Origin: DTU015 sp964406505
GTDB lineage: Bacteria > Bacillota > Sulfobacillia > Fermentithermobacillales > Fermentithermobacillaceae
Length of the DNA: 18,949 bases
NCBI GenBank assembly: GCA_964406505.1
Contig: CAYORX010000027.1
Coordinates: 1 to 18,949, forward strand
Direction of reading: 5' to 3'
This document shows, piece by piece, positions 1 through 6,986 of this stretch (its first letter is position 1; every line of letters begins with the position of its first letter). The position numbers were made by a program, and so were the translations under genes. The notes beneath the pieces are model-generated. The model saw only the letters and a list, made by a program, of their open reading frames with translations. It did not search any database and was not told the origin of the DNA.

Positions 1-5
1 TTAAA

Positions 6-26
6 AGCCTCACTTACGGTGAGGCT
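6..26. terminator. Left-edge hairpin, probable terminator
   Basis: An 8-bp perfect stem (AGCCTCAC at 6-13, GTGAGGCT at 19-26) encloses a 5-nt loop. Read on the minus strand it is followed by TTTTAA, a short U-tract. Read on the plus strand it is followed only by a mixed T-rich stretch. It may terminate a gene lying to the left of the window, or act in both directions. The neighbouring gene is outside the window, so the direction is unknown. Confidence 0.55.
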
Positions 27-65
27 ATATTGTTTTGTAAAGAAATTTATTCGATGAAAATCTCT

Positions 66-93
66 GGGGATATGTGGAAAACTCTGTGGATAA
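66..93. repeat. DnaA-box pair module, copy 1
   Basis: A 28-bp element that recurs at 253-280 with 26 of 28 identical bases. It contains TGTGGAAAA (73-81) and TGTGGATAA (85-93). The second is the exact complement of the consensus DnaA box TTATCCACA; the first is the complement of TTTTCCACA, a common weaker variant. Both boxes point the same way and their starts are 12 bp apart. Binding by DnaA is inferred from the motif only. Confidence 0.6.
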
Positions 94-252
94 TAATGGA
101 AATATGTCGTAGTATAACTATAGTGAAACAAAACTCTGTTGGCTATCTCAACTGTTCAATTATATGGATTATCGTCATGTTTGGTTATTAAATGACATGT
201 CGGTATACAACCCCATTATTATGTCAGGTGCAGATCATTACATAACATTTTT

Positions 253-280
253 GGGGATATGTGGAAAACCTTGTGGATAA
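253..280. repeat. DnaA-box pair module, copy 2
   Basis: Second copy of the 28-bp module, 187 bp downstream of the first and in the same orientation. It has TGTGGAAAA at 260-268 and TGTGGATAA at 272-280, with the same 12-bp offset. The two copies differ only at two adjacent bases between the boxes. The sequence between the modules (94-252) is AT-rich and not repeated, so this is a duplicated binding-site arrangement rather than a long duplication. Confidence 0.6.
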
Positions 281-460
281 CGCAAGACACTAAATGAAAG
301 GTTTTACCAATTTATTTCCTTTTTTTAAAAATACGATCTTCTTAGCGATTATAAATAGTTAGAATCGTAATGTGATTAACCATTAGTTTAAAAAATTGCT
401 TAAGTGTGCGTTTGATCTACCATAGGCATATCAAGTTTGTATGGTCCCGGATATTTTTAC

Positions 461-488
461 TTGCACGAAGCAGGAGATAATTGATAAT
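461..488 (+). promoter_or_regulatory. Putative sigma-A promoter of the EF-G-like gene
   Basis: TTGCAC at 461-466 and GATAAT at 483-488 are separated by 16 bp. The -10 differs from consensus at one base. It would give a leader of about 40 nt before the Shine-Dalgarno AGGAGGAGAT (521-530). Predicted by eye only. Confidence 0.45.
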
Positions 489-534
489 ATGCCGAAGAGA
501 CCTGCGGTAGCCTGGTTGTTAGGAGGAGATTTCG

Positions 535-2604
535 TTGAAGGAGTTTTCCACAGCAAACATTAGAAACGTTGCTTTTATTTCCCACAGTGGTGCTGGCAAA
601 ACCAGCATTGGCGATGGATTGTTGTTTGTTACCGGCGGTAATGATCGCTTGGGGAAAGTTGATGATTCAACATCAGCCCTAGACTGTGATCCAGAAGAAA
701 TTAGACGTAATACCACGATATCTACGGCGTTAGCTCCGGTTCTATGGGATGATTACAAAATAAATATTTTAGATACGCCTGGATATTTTGACTTTGTAGG
801 TGAAGTTCGCTCAGCTCTTAGGGTCGCCGACGGAGCTTTGGTTGTTATAGATGCCACAGGTGGAATTGAGGTCGGGACAGAGCTAGTATGGCAGTATACT
901 ACAGAGTACAAGATTCCTAGATTGCTTGTGGTCAACAAGTTAGATCGGGAGAATACGGATTTTCAAGATACGCTTACTGAACTGACTAACGTTTTTGGAC
1001 GCCAGGTGCTTCCGCTTTATCTACCTATAGGAAAAGAAGCAGGTTTTAAAGGCGTTGTCGATGTTATTAAAGGAATTGCCTATATCACTTCTTCTGACGG
1101 GAAAATTTCGGAAGAATCGGTTCCGACAGATATGGCTGATGCCGTTTCAGATTTAAAAGAAGAGCTAAAAGAAGCGGCATGCGACGGTGACGACAATTTA
1201 CTGGAAAAATATCTTGAAGAAGGCGACCTTTCCGATGAGGAAATTCTTAAAGGGCTTAGAGCAGCCAGTTTAGCTCAAAAAGTATTTCTAACTGTTCCGA
1301 TTTCGGCCAACAAGTTAGCTGGGTTTCGATCTTTACTTAATGCTATAGTTGATTATTTGCCAAGTCCGGCGGATGTTCCGCCCGTCAAAGGCGTTATTCC
1401 CGGAACCGAGGATGAAACCATTCGATCGGCGGACTGCTTAAAAACTTTCTCGGCCCTTGTATTTAAGACAACTGCCGATCCTTATGTCGGAAAACTTACG
1501 TTGTTTAGGGTTTATTCGGGGGAACTCAAGTCGAATAGCAGTTGTTATAACTCTACAAGAGAACGTTCAGAACGTATCGGTCAACTGTATACCATTAAAG
1601 GTAAGAACCAGATACCTGTTCCTTCGGTGATTTCTGGCGATATCGGGGCTGTTTCTAAGCTTCAGCAAACTCTTACAGGGGATACTTTATGTGCTCAAGA
1701 GGATCCTGTGTTGTTTTCACCGATACCATTTCCTGCGCCTGTTTACTCACTAGCGGTTAATCCTAAAACAAAAGGTGACGAAGAGAAAATTTCATCAGGC
1801 TTATCAAGACTTACTGAAGAAGATCCGACCATTACAGTTGAACGTAACGCTGAAACCGGTGAGACCATACTATCGGGTCTTGGGGAAGTACATGTCGATG
1901 TAACGACAACGAAACTTAAGAAAAAATTTGGTGTGGATGTTGATGTTACCCTACCTAAAATCCCATATAGGGAAACGATCAAAGGTACCTCAAAAGCGGA
2001 AGGTAGGCACAGGAAGCAAACGGGCGGACGCGGCCAATACGGACATGTATGGATTGAGTTTGAACATAACGCTGACGAAGAATTTGAATTCGTTGATAAG
2101 ATTTTCGGTGGTGCTGTTCCAAGACAATATATTCCTGCAGTAGAAAAAGGACTAAGAGAGGCAATTCAGGAAGGCGTTTTGGCTGGTTATCCTGTGGTAA
2201 ATATTAAGGCTACTTTGTATGATGGTTCTTATCATACAGTTGACTCGTCTGAAATGGCATTTATTATTGCTGCATCACTAGCTTTCAAAAAGGGATGTAC
2301 TGAAGCCCAACCTGTTTTGCTCGAACCTATTGTTCGGGTTGAAGTTACAGTTCCAGATCAATTCATGGGCGACATTATGGGCGACTTGAATAAAAAGCGC
2401 GGAAAAATTCTTGGCATGGAATCAAAAGGTAATATTCAGGTAATTAAAGCCCTTGCTCCCTTGAGTGAAATGCAAAGATACGCAATTGACTTACGTTCGA
2501 TGACTCAGGGGCGCGGTTTGTTCACGATGGAATTTGATCATTACGAGGAAGCGCCAGAGCAGATTGCTAATCAAATTATTGAAGAGGCTCAAGCAGAAAG
2601 GTAA
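535..2604 (+). CDS. Elongation factor G-like GTPase (EF-G-2 type paralogue)
   Basis: Translational GTPase of the EF-G family, 689 aa, full length. The GTP-binding motifs are SHSGAGKTS (16-24), DTPG (80-83) and NKLD (134-137). Downstream are domain II, the domain III-V region with the KQTGGRGQYG segment of domain IV, and a C-terminal EF-G fold. The P-loop begins SHSGAGKT rather than AHIDAGKT, and the residue after DTPG is Tyr84 instead of the catalytic His of canonical EF-G. From memory, Thermus thermophilus EF-G-2 shares these departures and much of the rest, so this is probably not the main translocase of the cell. It may work on the ribosome under particular conditions. The start is TTG 535, 4 nt after a strong AGGAGGAGAT. 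It stands alone, convergent with spoIID. Confidence 0.9.
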   Translation: MKEFSTANIRNVAFISHSGAGKTSIGDGLLFVTGGNDRLGKVDDSTSALDCDPEEIRRNTTISTALAPVLWDDYKINILDTPGYFDFVGEVRSALRVADGALVVIDATGGIEVGTELVWQYTTEYKIPRLLVVNKLDRENTDFQDTLTELTNVFGRQVLPLYLPIGKEAGFKGVVDVIKGIAYITSSDGKISEESVPTDMADAVSDLKEELKEAACDGDDNLLEKYLEEGDLSDEEILKGLRAASLAQKVFLTVPISANKLAGFRSLLNAIVDYLPSPADVPPVKGVIPGTEDETIRSADCLKTFSALVFKTTADPYVGKLTLFRVYSGELKSNSSCYNSTRERSERIGQLYTIKGKNQIPVPSVISGDIGAVSKLQQTLTGDTLCAQEDPVLFSPIPFPAPVYSLAVNPKTKGDEEKISSGLSRLTEEDPTITVERNAETGETILSGLGEVHVDVTTTKLKKKFGVDVDVTLPKIPYRETIKGTSKAEGRHRKQTGGRGQYGHVWIEFEHNADEEFEFVDKIFGGAVPRQYIPAVEKGLREAIQEGVLAGYPVVNIKATLYDGSYHTVDSSEMAFIIAASLAFKKGCTEAQPVLLEPIVRVEVTVPDQFMGDIMGDLNKKRGKILGMESKGNIQVIKALAPLSEMQRYAIDLRSMTQGRGLFTMEFDHYEEAPEQIANQIIEEAQAER

Positions 2605-2619
2605 AAATAATATCGTATA

Positions 2620-2666
2620 GCTTCGGCATGTATTAGGTGTAGGTCATATCTAACGCATGCCGAAGC
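2620..2666. terminator. Long hairpin between convergent genes
   Basis: GCTTCGGCATG (2620-2630) pairs perfectly with CATGCCGAAGC (2656-2666), an 11-bp stem, and the loop can fold further through TTAGGT/ATCTAA. It lies between the ends of the EF-G-like gene and spoIID. On the minus strand a T-rich run follows about 10 nt later, so it fits best as the spoIID terminator and could block transcription from both sides. Confidence 0.6.
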
Positions 2667-2684
2667 GGATAACATTGTGAAGCG

Positions 2685-3638
2685 TCATTCCCAAACGTTT
2701 TGAATTTGTACACCTTTATAATAGTAGTTCACGATGTCGTGAGCAGTTTTTCCCCGTTGAGCTAGTAGCCAAGCACCCCATTGTGACATACCAACTCCGT
2801 GACCGAAACCCCGGCCTTTCATGTATACTGAATCAGATTCAAGGCGAACGGTATCTAATAATGTAGAACGCATTGTTTCGTCGCCAATAGCTAAACGGAA
2901 CTCTGGTGCAGGGACTTGTTTTCCGGCGATGTTTAAAGTTTCTGCTCTGCCCGAGGAACCTTTACGGCCGATATCAATAGAGGTTATTTTGTCTAATTGG
3001 GCTCCTACGACCTTAGCAGCCTCGAGGACTTCTTCAATTGAAAAACTACAAGCCCATTCATGACTGGGTTCTTGTTGGACATCTTTAACCGGTTGGGCGT
3101 AAGGAGCACTTTCTTTTGTGAAGTTAAGTCCCTCAGCAGCGCTAGCCGTCGTTCCTCCGGAACTCGAATGAAACCAAGCTATTATAGGTTTCCCCTTATA
3201 TGTGATTATCTGTCCTCGAGTATTGTATGCTGCCTGCCTCACTTTATCATTTATCATTGATGCATCATACGCCTGAAACTCTTTGTGATCAGTGCTAGCT
3301 TGAGCATTTCGACCTTTTACGGGACCTTCTTCTAACTTTTTAAGAGTGAAAGTTCGTGCAACTATAGCTTGTGCTTCTAAGGCCGCCAAAGGCCAATCAG
3401 GGTCCATTTCGGCGGCAATTACTCCTTCTAAATAAGTTTCTAAAGGCATAGATTTGACTTCACCTGTTTTATGGAAAAACACAGATATTTCAGGTTCCTC
3501 AGATACAATCTGGCTATCTGGTGTTGAGAATTGGTTTTTGATAGCCATGAAAACGATCATTAATCCGACTATGCCCAAAATAATCTTTGTTCTGTTTGAC
3601 CTTAAAAGATCGTCGATATTACTAAATCTGTGTTCCAC
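2685..3638 (-). CDS. spoIID: Stage II sporulation protein D (peptidoglycan lytic transglycosylase)
   Basis: 317-aa SpoIID/LytB-family protein. SpoIID cleaves glycan strands during engulfment of the forespore, in complex with SpoIIP and SpoIIM in the mother-cell membrane. There is one N-terminal membrane segment (about residues 18-33) with the bulk outside. The segment VIAAEMD places Glu77 where the catalytic Glu of SpoIID sits. The HSSSGGTT block (157-164) and the C-terminal GRGFGHGVGMSQWGA block are family hallmarks. The start is GTG at 3638 after GAGGTG. The length matches the family. It is a single gene, divergent from the flavoenzyme gene and not next to spoIIQ or murA. It could be a non-sporulation SpoIID-domain amidase enhancer, but length and motifs favour true SpoIID. 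Confidence 0.88.
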   Translation of the reverse strand: MEHRFSNIDDLLRSNRTKIILGIVGLMIVFMAIKNQFSTPDSQIVSEEPEISVFFHKTGEVKSMPLETYLEGVIAAEMDPDWPLAALEAQAIVARTFTLKKLEEGPVKGRNAQASTDHKEFQAYDASMINDKVRQAAYNTRGQIITYKGKPIIAWFHSSSGGTTASAAEGLNFTKESAPYAQPVKDVQQEPSHEWACSFSIEEVLEAAKVVGAQLDKITSIDIGRKGSSGRAETLNIAGKQVPAPEFRLAIGDETMRSTLLDTVRLESDSVYMKGRGFGHGVGMSQWGAWLLAQRGKTAHDIVNYYYKGVQIQNVWE

Positions 3639-3657
3639 AAATATTCACCTCGGTAAT

Positions 3658-3686
3658 ATATCATTCCAAATGTCAGGCAATGTAAA
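3658..3686 (-). promoter_or_regulatory. Possible promoter upstream of spoIID
   Basis: On the minus strand, TTTACA (complement of 3681-3686) and TGATAT (complement of 3658-3663) are 17 bp apart and lie just before the Shine-Dalgarno. This resembles a sigma-A promoter. spoIID is under sigma-E in Bacillus, and I could not find a convincing sigma-E promoter here, so the assignment is weak. Confidence 0.3.
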
Positions 3687-3778
3687 ACAACAAAAATGCT
3701 TGAGCCGGCAAGTTTTGCCGTGCTAGCATCAAAGTAGTGTTTTTATGCCCATGATAATGATTAAAGGGGGTTATTTTA

Positions 3779-4696
3779 GTGAATAAGGACGTTATCATTG
3801 CGGGTGGTGGGCCGGCAGGTGCCACCGCTGCAATTTATACTGCTAGAGCAGGGTTTAAGGTTAAACTGTTTGATCCTATGGGCGGAGGTGGGCAAGCAGG
3901 AGCAACTGATATGATTTATAACTATCCCGGTTTTCCTAAAGGGGTATCGGGTTTCCAATTGATGGAGCTAATGATTAACCAAGCTAAAGAATTTGGAACC
4001 GAAGTTGAATTTGGTGAGATAAGTTCGGTTTCAAAGCAGGGTAAGTTTCTGTCAGTTACAAGTGACGGTGCTAACTACCAAACTAAGGGTGTTATATGGG
4101 CGGCAGGTACATCTCCAAGATCTCTTGGAGTACCTGGTGAAGAAGAGTTTATGAGGCGTGGAGTAAGTTTTTGTGCTACCTGTGATGGACCTTTGTTTAA
4201 AGATAAAACCGTAGCAGTGGTAGGTGGTGGTGACTCTGCGCTTACTGAAGCCCAATTTTTGACAAGGCATGCGAGCAAAGTAATATTGATACATCGGCGA
4301 GACCAGTTCCGTGCGGGGCTTGCCAACGTAAATAGGGTCGTTGAAAATCCGGGTATCATATTGAAACTTAACAGCACTGTAGAGCAAATAAAAGGTGACA
4401 CTATGTTGAGATCAATTGTCATAAAAGACGTTGAGAGTGGCGGCTTGAAGGAAATAGATGTAAATGGCGTGTTTCTTTATGTAGGTTCATTGCCGAATAC
4501 AAAACCCTTACATGGACTTGTAGATCTAACCCCAAACGGATATGTAAAAGTAAATAAAGATATGTCTACAAAAACTCAGGGCCTTTTTGCTGCAGGTGAT
4601 GTAAGAGAAAAAATGCTAAGACAGGTAGCGACTGCAGTTGGAGACGGTGCGATAGCCGCCTGGGCTTTGGAAAAATACATTATAGAAAACTTTTAA
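3779..4696 (+). CDS. trxB: Thioredoxin reductase (FAD/NAD(P)-dependent)
   Basis: 305-aa low-molecular-weight thioredoxin reductase, of usual length, which reduces thioredoxin with electrons from NAD(P)H through FAD and a redox disulfide. Visible motifs: FAD-binding GGGPAGA (9-15); the redox-active CATC (Cys132, Cys135); a second nucleotide fold GGGDSA (149-154); HRRDQFR (172-178), whose arginines usually indicate NADPH preference; and the C-terminal LFAAGDVR FAD motif. The start is GTG 3779 after AAGGGGG (3764-3770). No thioredoxin gene is adjacent, so the partner could be a thioredoxin or another small disulfide protein. It precedes the ctsR operon but is separated from it by a 171-bp gap with an inverted repeat and a new promoter. 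Confidence 0.9.
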   Translation: MNKDVIIAGGGPAGATAAIYTARAGFKVKLFDPMGGGGQAGATDMIYNYPGFPKGVSGFQLMELMINQAKEFGTEVEFGEISSVSKQGKFLSVTSDGANYQTKGVIWAAGTSPRSLGVPGEEEFMRRGVSFCATCDGPLFKDKTVAVVGGGDSALTEAQFLTRHASKVILIHRRDQFRAGLANVNRVVENPGIILKLNSTVEQIKGDTMLRSIVIKDVESGGLKEIDVNGVFLYVGSLPNTKPLHGLVDLTPNGYVKVNKDMSTKTQGLFAAGDVREKMLRQVATAVGDGAIAAWALEKYIIENF

Positions 4697-4712
4697 TAAG
4701 GGATGATTTGCG

Positions 4713-4754
4713 AAATCACAAGTGCAAACAGCGGATTGTGTACGCTTGTGATTT
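4713..4754. repeat. Inverted repeat between trxB and ctsR
   Basis: AAATCACAAG (4713-4722) is the exact reverse complement of CTTGTGATTT (4745-4754), a 10-bp stem extendable by two pairs (one a G-T wobble). It begins 16 nt after the trxB stop codon. There is no clear U-tract after it beyond the TTT within the stem, so it is either a weak trxB terminator or a DNA/RNA regulatory element upstream of the ctsR promoter. Confidence 0.5.
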
Positions 4755-4783
4755 ATGGTCAAGTGGTGCGATATTGTTTCCGC

Positions 4784-4811
4784 TTGTATTTTTCTCACGA
4801 TGGTGTATTAT
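4784..4811 (+). promoter_or_regulatory. Promoter of the ctsR operon
   Basis: TTGTAT (4784-4789) and TATTAT (4806-4811) are 16 bp apart, a good sigma-A promoter. The CtsR operator starts 6 bp after the -10, so it covers the likely transcription start. This is the arrangement expected for repression by CtsR. Confidence 0.65.
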
Positions 4812-4817
4812 ATATAT

Positions 4818-4840
4818 GGTCAATGATAGTCAAAGTCAAA
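4818..4840 (+). promoter_or_regulatory. CtsR operator with three tandem heptads
   Basis: The CtsR consensus is a direct repeat of (A/G)GTCAAA separated by 3 bp. Here GGTCAAT (4818-4824, one mismatch), spacer GAT, and AGTCAAA (4828-4834, perfect) match it. A third perfect AGTCAAA (4834-4840) overlaps the second by one base. The position over the transcription start supports autorepression, released by heat or by McsB action. Confidence 0.8.
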
Positions 4841-4867
4841 AGAAAAATTACCTTTGTGGAGGTGATT

Positions 4868-5335
4868 ATGTTGGCTAGTCTTGCTGACCTTATTGAAGCA
4901 TATATTTTGTCGCTTGTTGAAGAGGGCGGGGGAGTAGCCGAAATGCAAAGGGCTTATCTTGCTGATTATTTTAGATGCGTACCGTCGCAAATTACTTATG
5001 TATTGAGTTCACGTTTTCAACCTGAGCGCGGTTATGTTGTAGAGTCTAAACGAGGTAGTGGTGGATACATTAGGGTGGTAAAGATTGAACTTACAGATGG
5101 TGCTGAGGATATTATGAAAAACGTGGGCACATATTTGTCACAAGATGAAGCTTATGCGTATATTTCGCGACTTTATGATGAAGATTTAATAGACACAAGA
5201 ACTTTTAAATTGATGCAAGCTGTTGTGTCTAGGGATACACTTGCCGTAGATTTACCTCATAGAGATTGGTTAAGGGCAAGAATATTTCAGGCTGCTCTAA
5301 GTGCTTATTTTTCAGTGGTGGATGATGAGGAGTGA
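4868..5335 (+). CDS. ctsR: Class III heat-shock repressor CtsR
   Basis: 155-aa winged-helix repressor of clp/heat-shock genes. The N-terminal helix-turn-helix includes CVPSQITYVLSSRF (37-50), and the wing reads ESKRGSGGYIR (59-69), where Arg62 contacts operator DNA. The C-terminal helical domain (about 80-155) dimerises and meets McsB. The tetraglycine heat-sensing loop known from Bacillus (RGGGGY) is RGSGGY here, with Ser64 in the second glycine position. The start is ATG 4868 after GGAGGTG; TTG 4871 is an alternative. An upstream in-frame extension exists but it crosses the operator and promoter, so it is not coding. It is the first gene of the operon; mcsA follows after 6 bp. Confidence 0.95.
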   Translation: MLASLADLIEAYILSLVEEGGGVAEMQRAYLADYFRCVPSQITYVLSSRFQPERGYVVESKRGSGGYIRVVKIELTDGAEDIMKNVGTYLSQDEAYAYISRLYDEDLIDTRTFKLMQAVVSRDTLAVDLPHRDWLRARIFQAALSAYFSVVDDEE

Positions 5336-5341
5336 GAAATT

Positions 5342-5866
5342 ATGATGTGTGAAGAGTGTGGTAAAGAAGAGGCCACAGTACACATTGAAAAGGTGGTTAA
5401 CGGTAGGAAAATTACCATGCATCTTTGCAGAGAATGTGCTAAACGTTCTGGCCTTTTAACTCTGAATGTCTTGTTCCAACCGAGTTTCTCGATTAACAAC
5501 TTGTTATCGGCGTTTCTGGGGTCGCAAACTGAAATTCCGCCGACTTTAGAGCGTGGCATAGGTGAGCCTAGATGTCCTGTTTGCGGAATGACCTACAAAG
5601 ACTTTGCTCGTGTTGGGCGCTTGGGATGTTCTAAATGTTATGAAGTTTTTGGGGAGCGGCTAAGGCCTTTGCTCAGGCGGATTCACGGTTTAGACTCACA
5701 TGTTGGCAAGGTGCCCTCTGCCATGGGTGAAGTCACTCAAATACGAAGGCAGCTAGAACAATTAAGAAGACAATTAACAGAAGCGGTATCAACTGAGGAA
5801 TATGAGAAGGCTGCGAAACTTAGGGATAGGATAAAACAATTTGAGGCGAAGCTAGGGGGGAGTTAG
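5342..5866 (+). CDS. mcsA: McsA, activator of the protein arginine kinase McsB
   Basis: 174-aa zinc-binding protein that binds and activates McsB and modulates CtsR. Four CXXC pairs are visible: Cys3/Cys6, Cys29/Cys32, Cys78/Cys81 and Cys96/Cys99. A C-terminal UVR coiled-coil segment spans about residues 135-170, and its segment TEEYEKAAKLRDRI is the typical UVR core. The length is normal for the family. The start is ATG 5342; a second ATG follows directly at 5345. The ribosome-binding site GAGGAG (5327-5332) lies inside the end of ctsR, suggesting coupled translation. mcsB starts 2 bp after the stop codon. Confidence 0.93.
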   Translation: MMCEECGKEEATVHIEKVVNGRKITMHLCRECAKRSGLLTLNVLFQPSFSINNLLSAFLGSQTEIPPTLERGIGEPRCPVCGMTYKDFARVGRLGCSKCYEVFGERLRPLLRRIHGLDSHVGKVPSAMGEVTQIRRQLEQLRRQLTEAVSTEEYEKAAKLRDRIKQFEAKLGGS

Positions 5867-5868
5867 GT

Positions 5869-6957
5869 ATGCAATATAAAAACACCGGTGCTTTCCAGGA
5901 TATACTTCGAAATTCGTCTTCGCCTTGGATGGACGGAAGCGGAAGCTTGGGAAATGTTGTAATTTCGTCTAGGGTTCGGCTTGCTAGAAATTTGAAAAAT
6001 GTTCCTTTTCCGCATCTTCTTTCTGCAAAAGACGCGGACTTAGTTCTCAGGAAGGTGTTTCATATTGCTGACAATGTCGGGGAAAAAGGGTTTGGAGGTT
6101 CTATTATTCAAACTGATTTTGCAGATACTTCGCCTTTAGATTGTCAGGTATTGGTGGAAAAGCATTTGATAAGCCCTGAGCACGCAGAGAAAAAAGCTGG
6201 AAAAGGACTAATTTTAAGGCAGGATGAATCTGTGGCGATAATGATAAATGAAGAGGATCATTTACGGCTTCAGGTGCTTCATTCTGGATTAGAACTAAAT
6301 GAAGCATGGGTGTTAATAAACGGTATCGATGATCTTTTTGAGCAAGGACTCGAATATGCTTACGATACTCGCATCGGATATCTTACATCTTGCCCTACTA
6401 ACGCGGGAACCGGTCTTAGGGCCTCTGTGATGGTCCATCTACCGGCGCTTGGTATCGCAAATGAAATTTCCCGGGTTCTTACGGCAGTTAATAAGGTAGG
6501 CCTTGTGGTGAGGGGATTTTATGGGGAAGGAACCAAAGGTCAGGGGAATGTTTTTCAGATATCTAACCAAGTTACTTTAGGGCAAACGGAAAAGGAGATA
6601 ATTGAGAATTTGTCCTTGGTAGTAAAACAGGTAGTAAGTGAGGAAATTAGAATTCGCCAAAGTGTTCTAAAAAATCATCGTGTTGATGTTGAAGATCGAG
6701 TTTTTCGTGCACTGGGTATACTTTCTAATGCGAGAAAAATCACGTCAGATGAATCTTTAAGACTTTGGTCGGATTTAAGGCTTGGGGCTGAATTTAGCAT
6801 GGTATCAGATCTCAGCATTAGCGATATCAACGAAATACTTGTGTTGTCTCGCCCCAATTATTTACAGAAGATTTTTGGAAGTAACCTTACTGCTAGGGAA
6901 AGGGATGTTCATCGGGCAGATTTAATAAGAAAGCACTTAACTTCCCAAGATGTATAG
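5869..6957 (+). CDS. mcsB: Protein arginine kinase McsB
   Basis: 362-aa member of the phosphagen-kinase-like fold. It phosphorylates arginines in proteins using ATP, marks clients for ClpC-ClpP degradation and inactivates CtsR. Visible motifs: SSRVRLARN (33-41) for ATP phosphates, NEEDHLR (127-133), SCPTN with Cys175 (174-178), RGFYGEGTKGQG (215-226), and the C-terminal phosphoarginine-sensing motif RDVHRA (345-350), which supports allosteric self-activation. The length is typical. ATG 5869 follows a run of G that forms the Shine-Dalgarno at the end of mcsA. It is the third gene of the operon. Confidence 0.95.
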   Translation: MQYKNTGAFQDILRNSSSPWMDGSGSLGNVVISSRVRLARNLKNVPFPHLLSAKDADLVLRKVFHIADNVGEKGFGGSIIQTDFADTSPLDCQVLVEKHLISPEHAEKKAGKGLILRQDESVAIMINEEDHLRLQVLHSGLELNEAWVLINGIDDLFEQGLEYAYDTRIGYLTSCPTNAGTGLRASVMVHLPALGIANEISRVLTAVNKVGLVVRGFYGEGTKGQGNVFQISNQVTLGQTEKEIIENLSLVVKQVVSEEIRIRQSVLKNHRVDVEDRVFRALGILSNARKITSDESLRLWSDLRLGAEFSMVSDLSISDINEILVLSRPNYLQKIFGSNLTARERDVHRADLIRKHLTSQDV

Positions 6958-6986
6958 GTAATTCAAACAGTTAAGGGGGTTGAAGA

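Larger units (their letters stand above)
27..460. other. Non-coding region with DnaA-box modules, possible origin or control region
   Basis: No credible gene is visible. Besides the two DnaA-box modules, the region holds an AT-rich stretch around 300-400 and scattered imperfect box-like words such as TGTGATTAA (371-379) and TATGGATTA (163-171). Another TTTTCCACA lies in the opposite orientation at 544-552, just inside the next gene. This could be part of a replication origin, a DnaA-titrating cluster, or a DnaA-controlled promoter. dnaA itself is not in the window. Confidence 0.4.

Noticed and set aside
3706..3720. Small inverted repeat CGGCAA-GTT-TTGCCG between spoIID and trxB as an operator
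   Set aside because: The arms are only 6 bp and no known operator matches. Without comparison to other genomes it cannot be told from chance.
4703..4867. Upstream in-frame extension of ctsR giving a 210-aa protein
   Set aside because: The extension runs through the ctsR promoter and CtsR operator and has no homology to the CtsR N-terminus; ATG 4868 has a strong ribosome-binding site.
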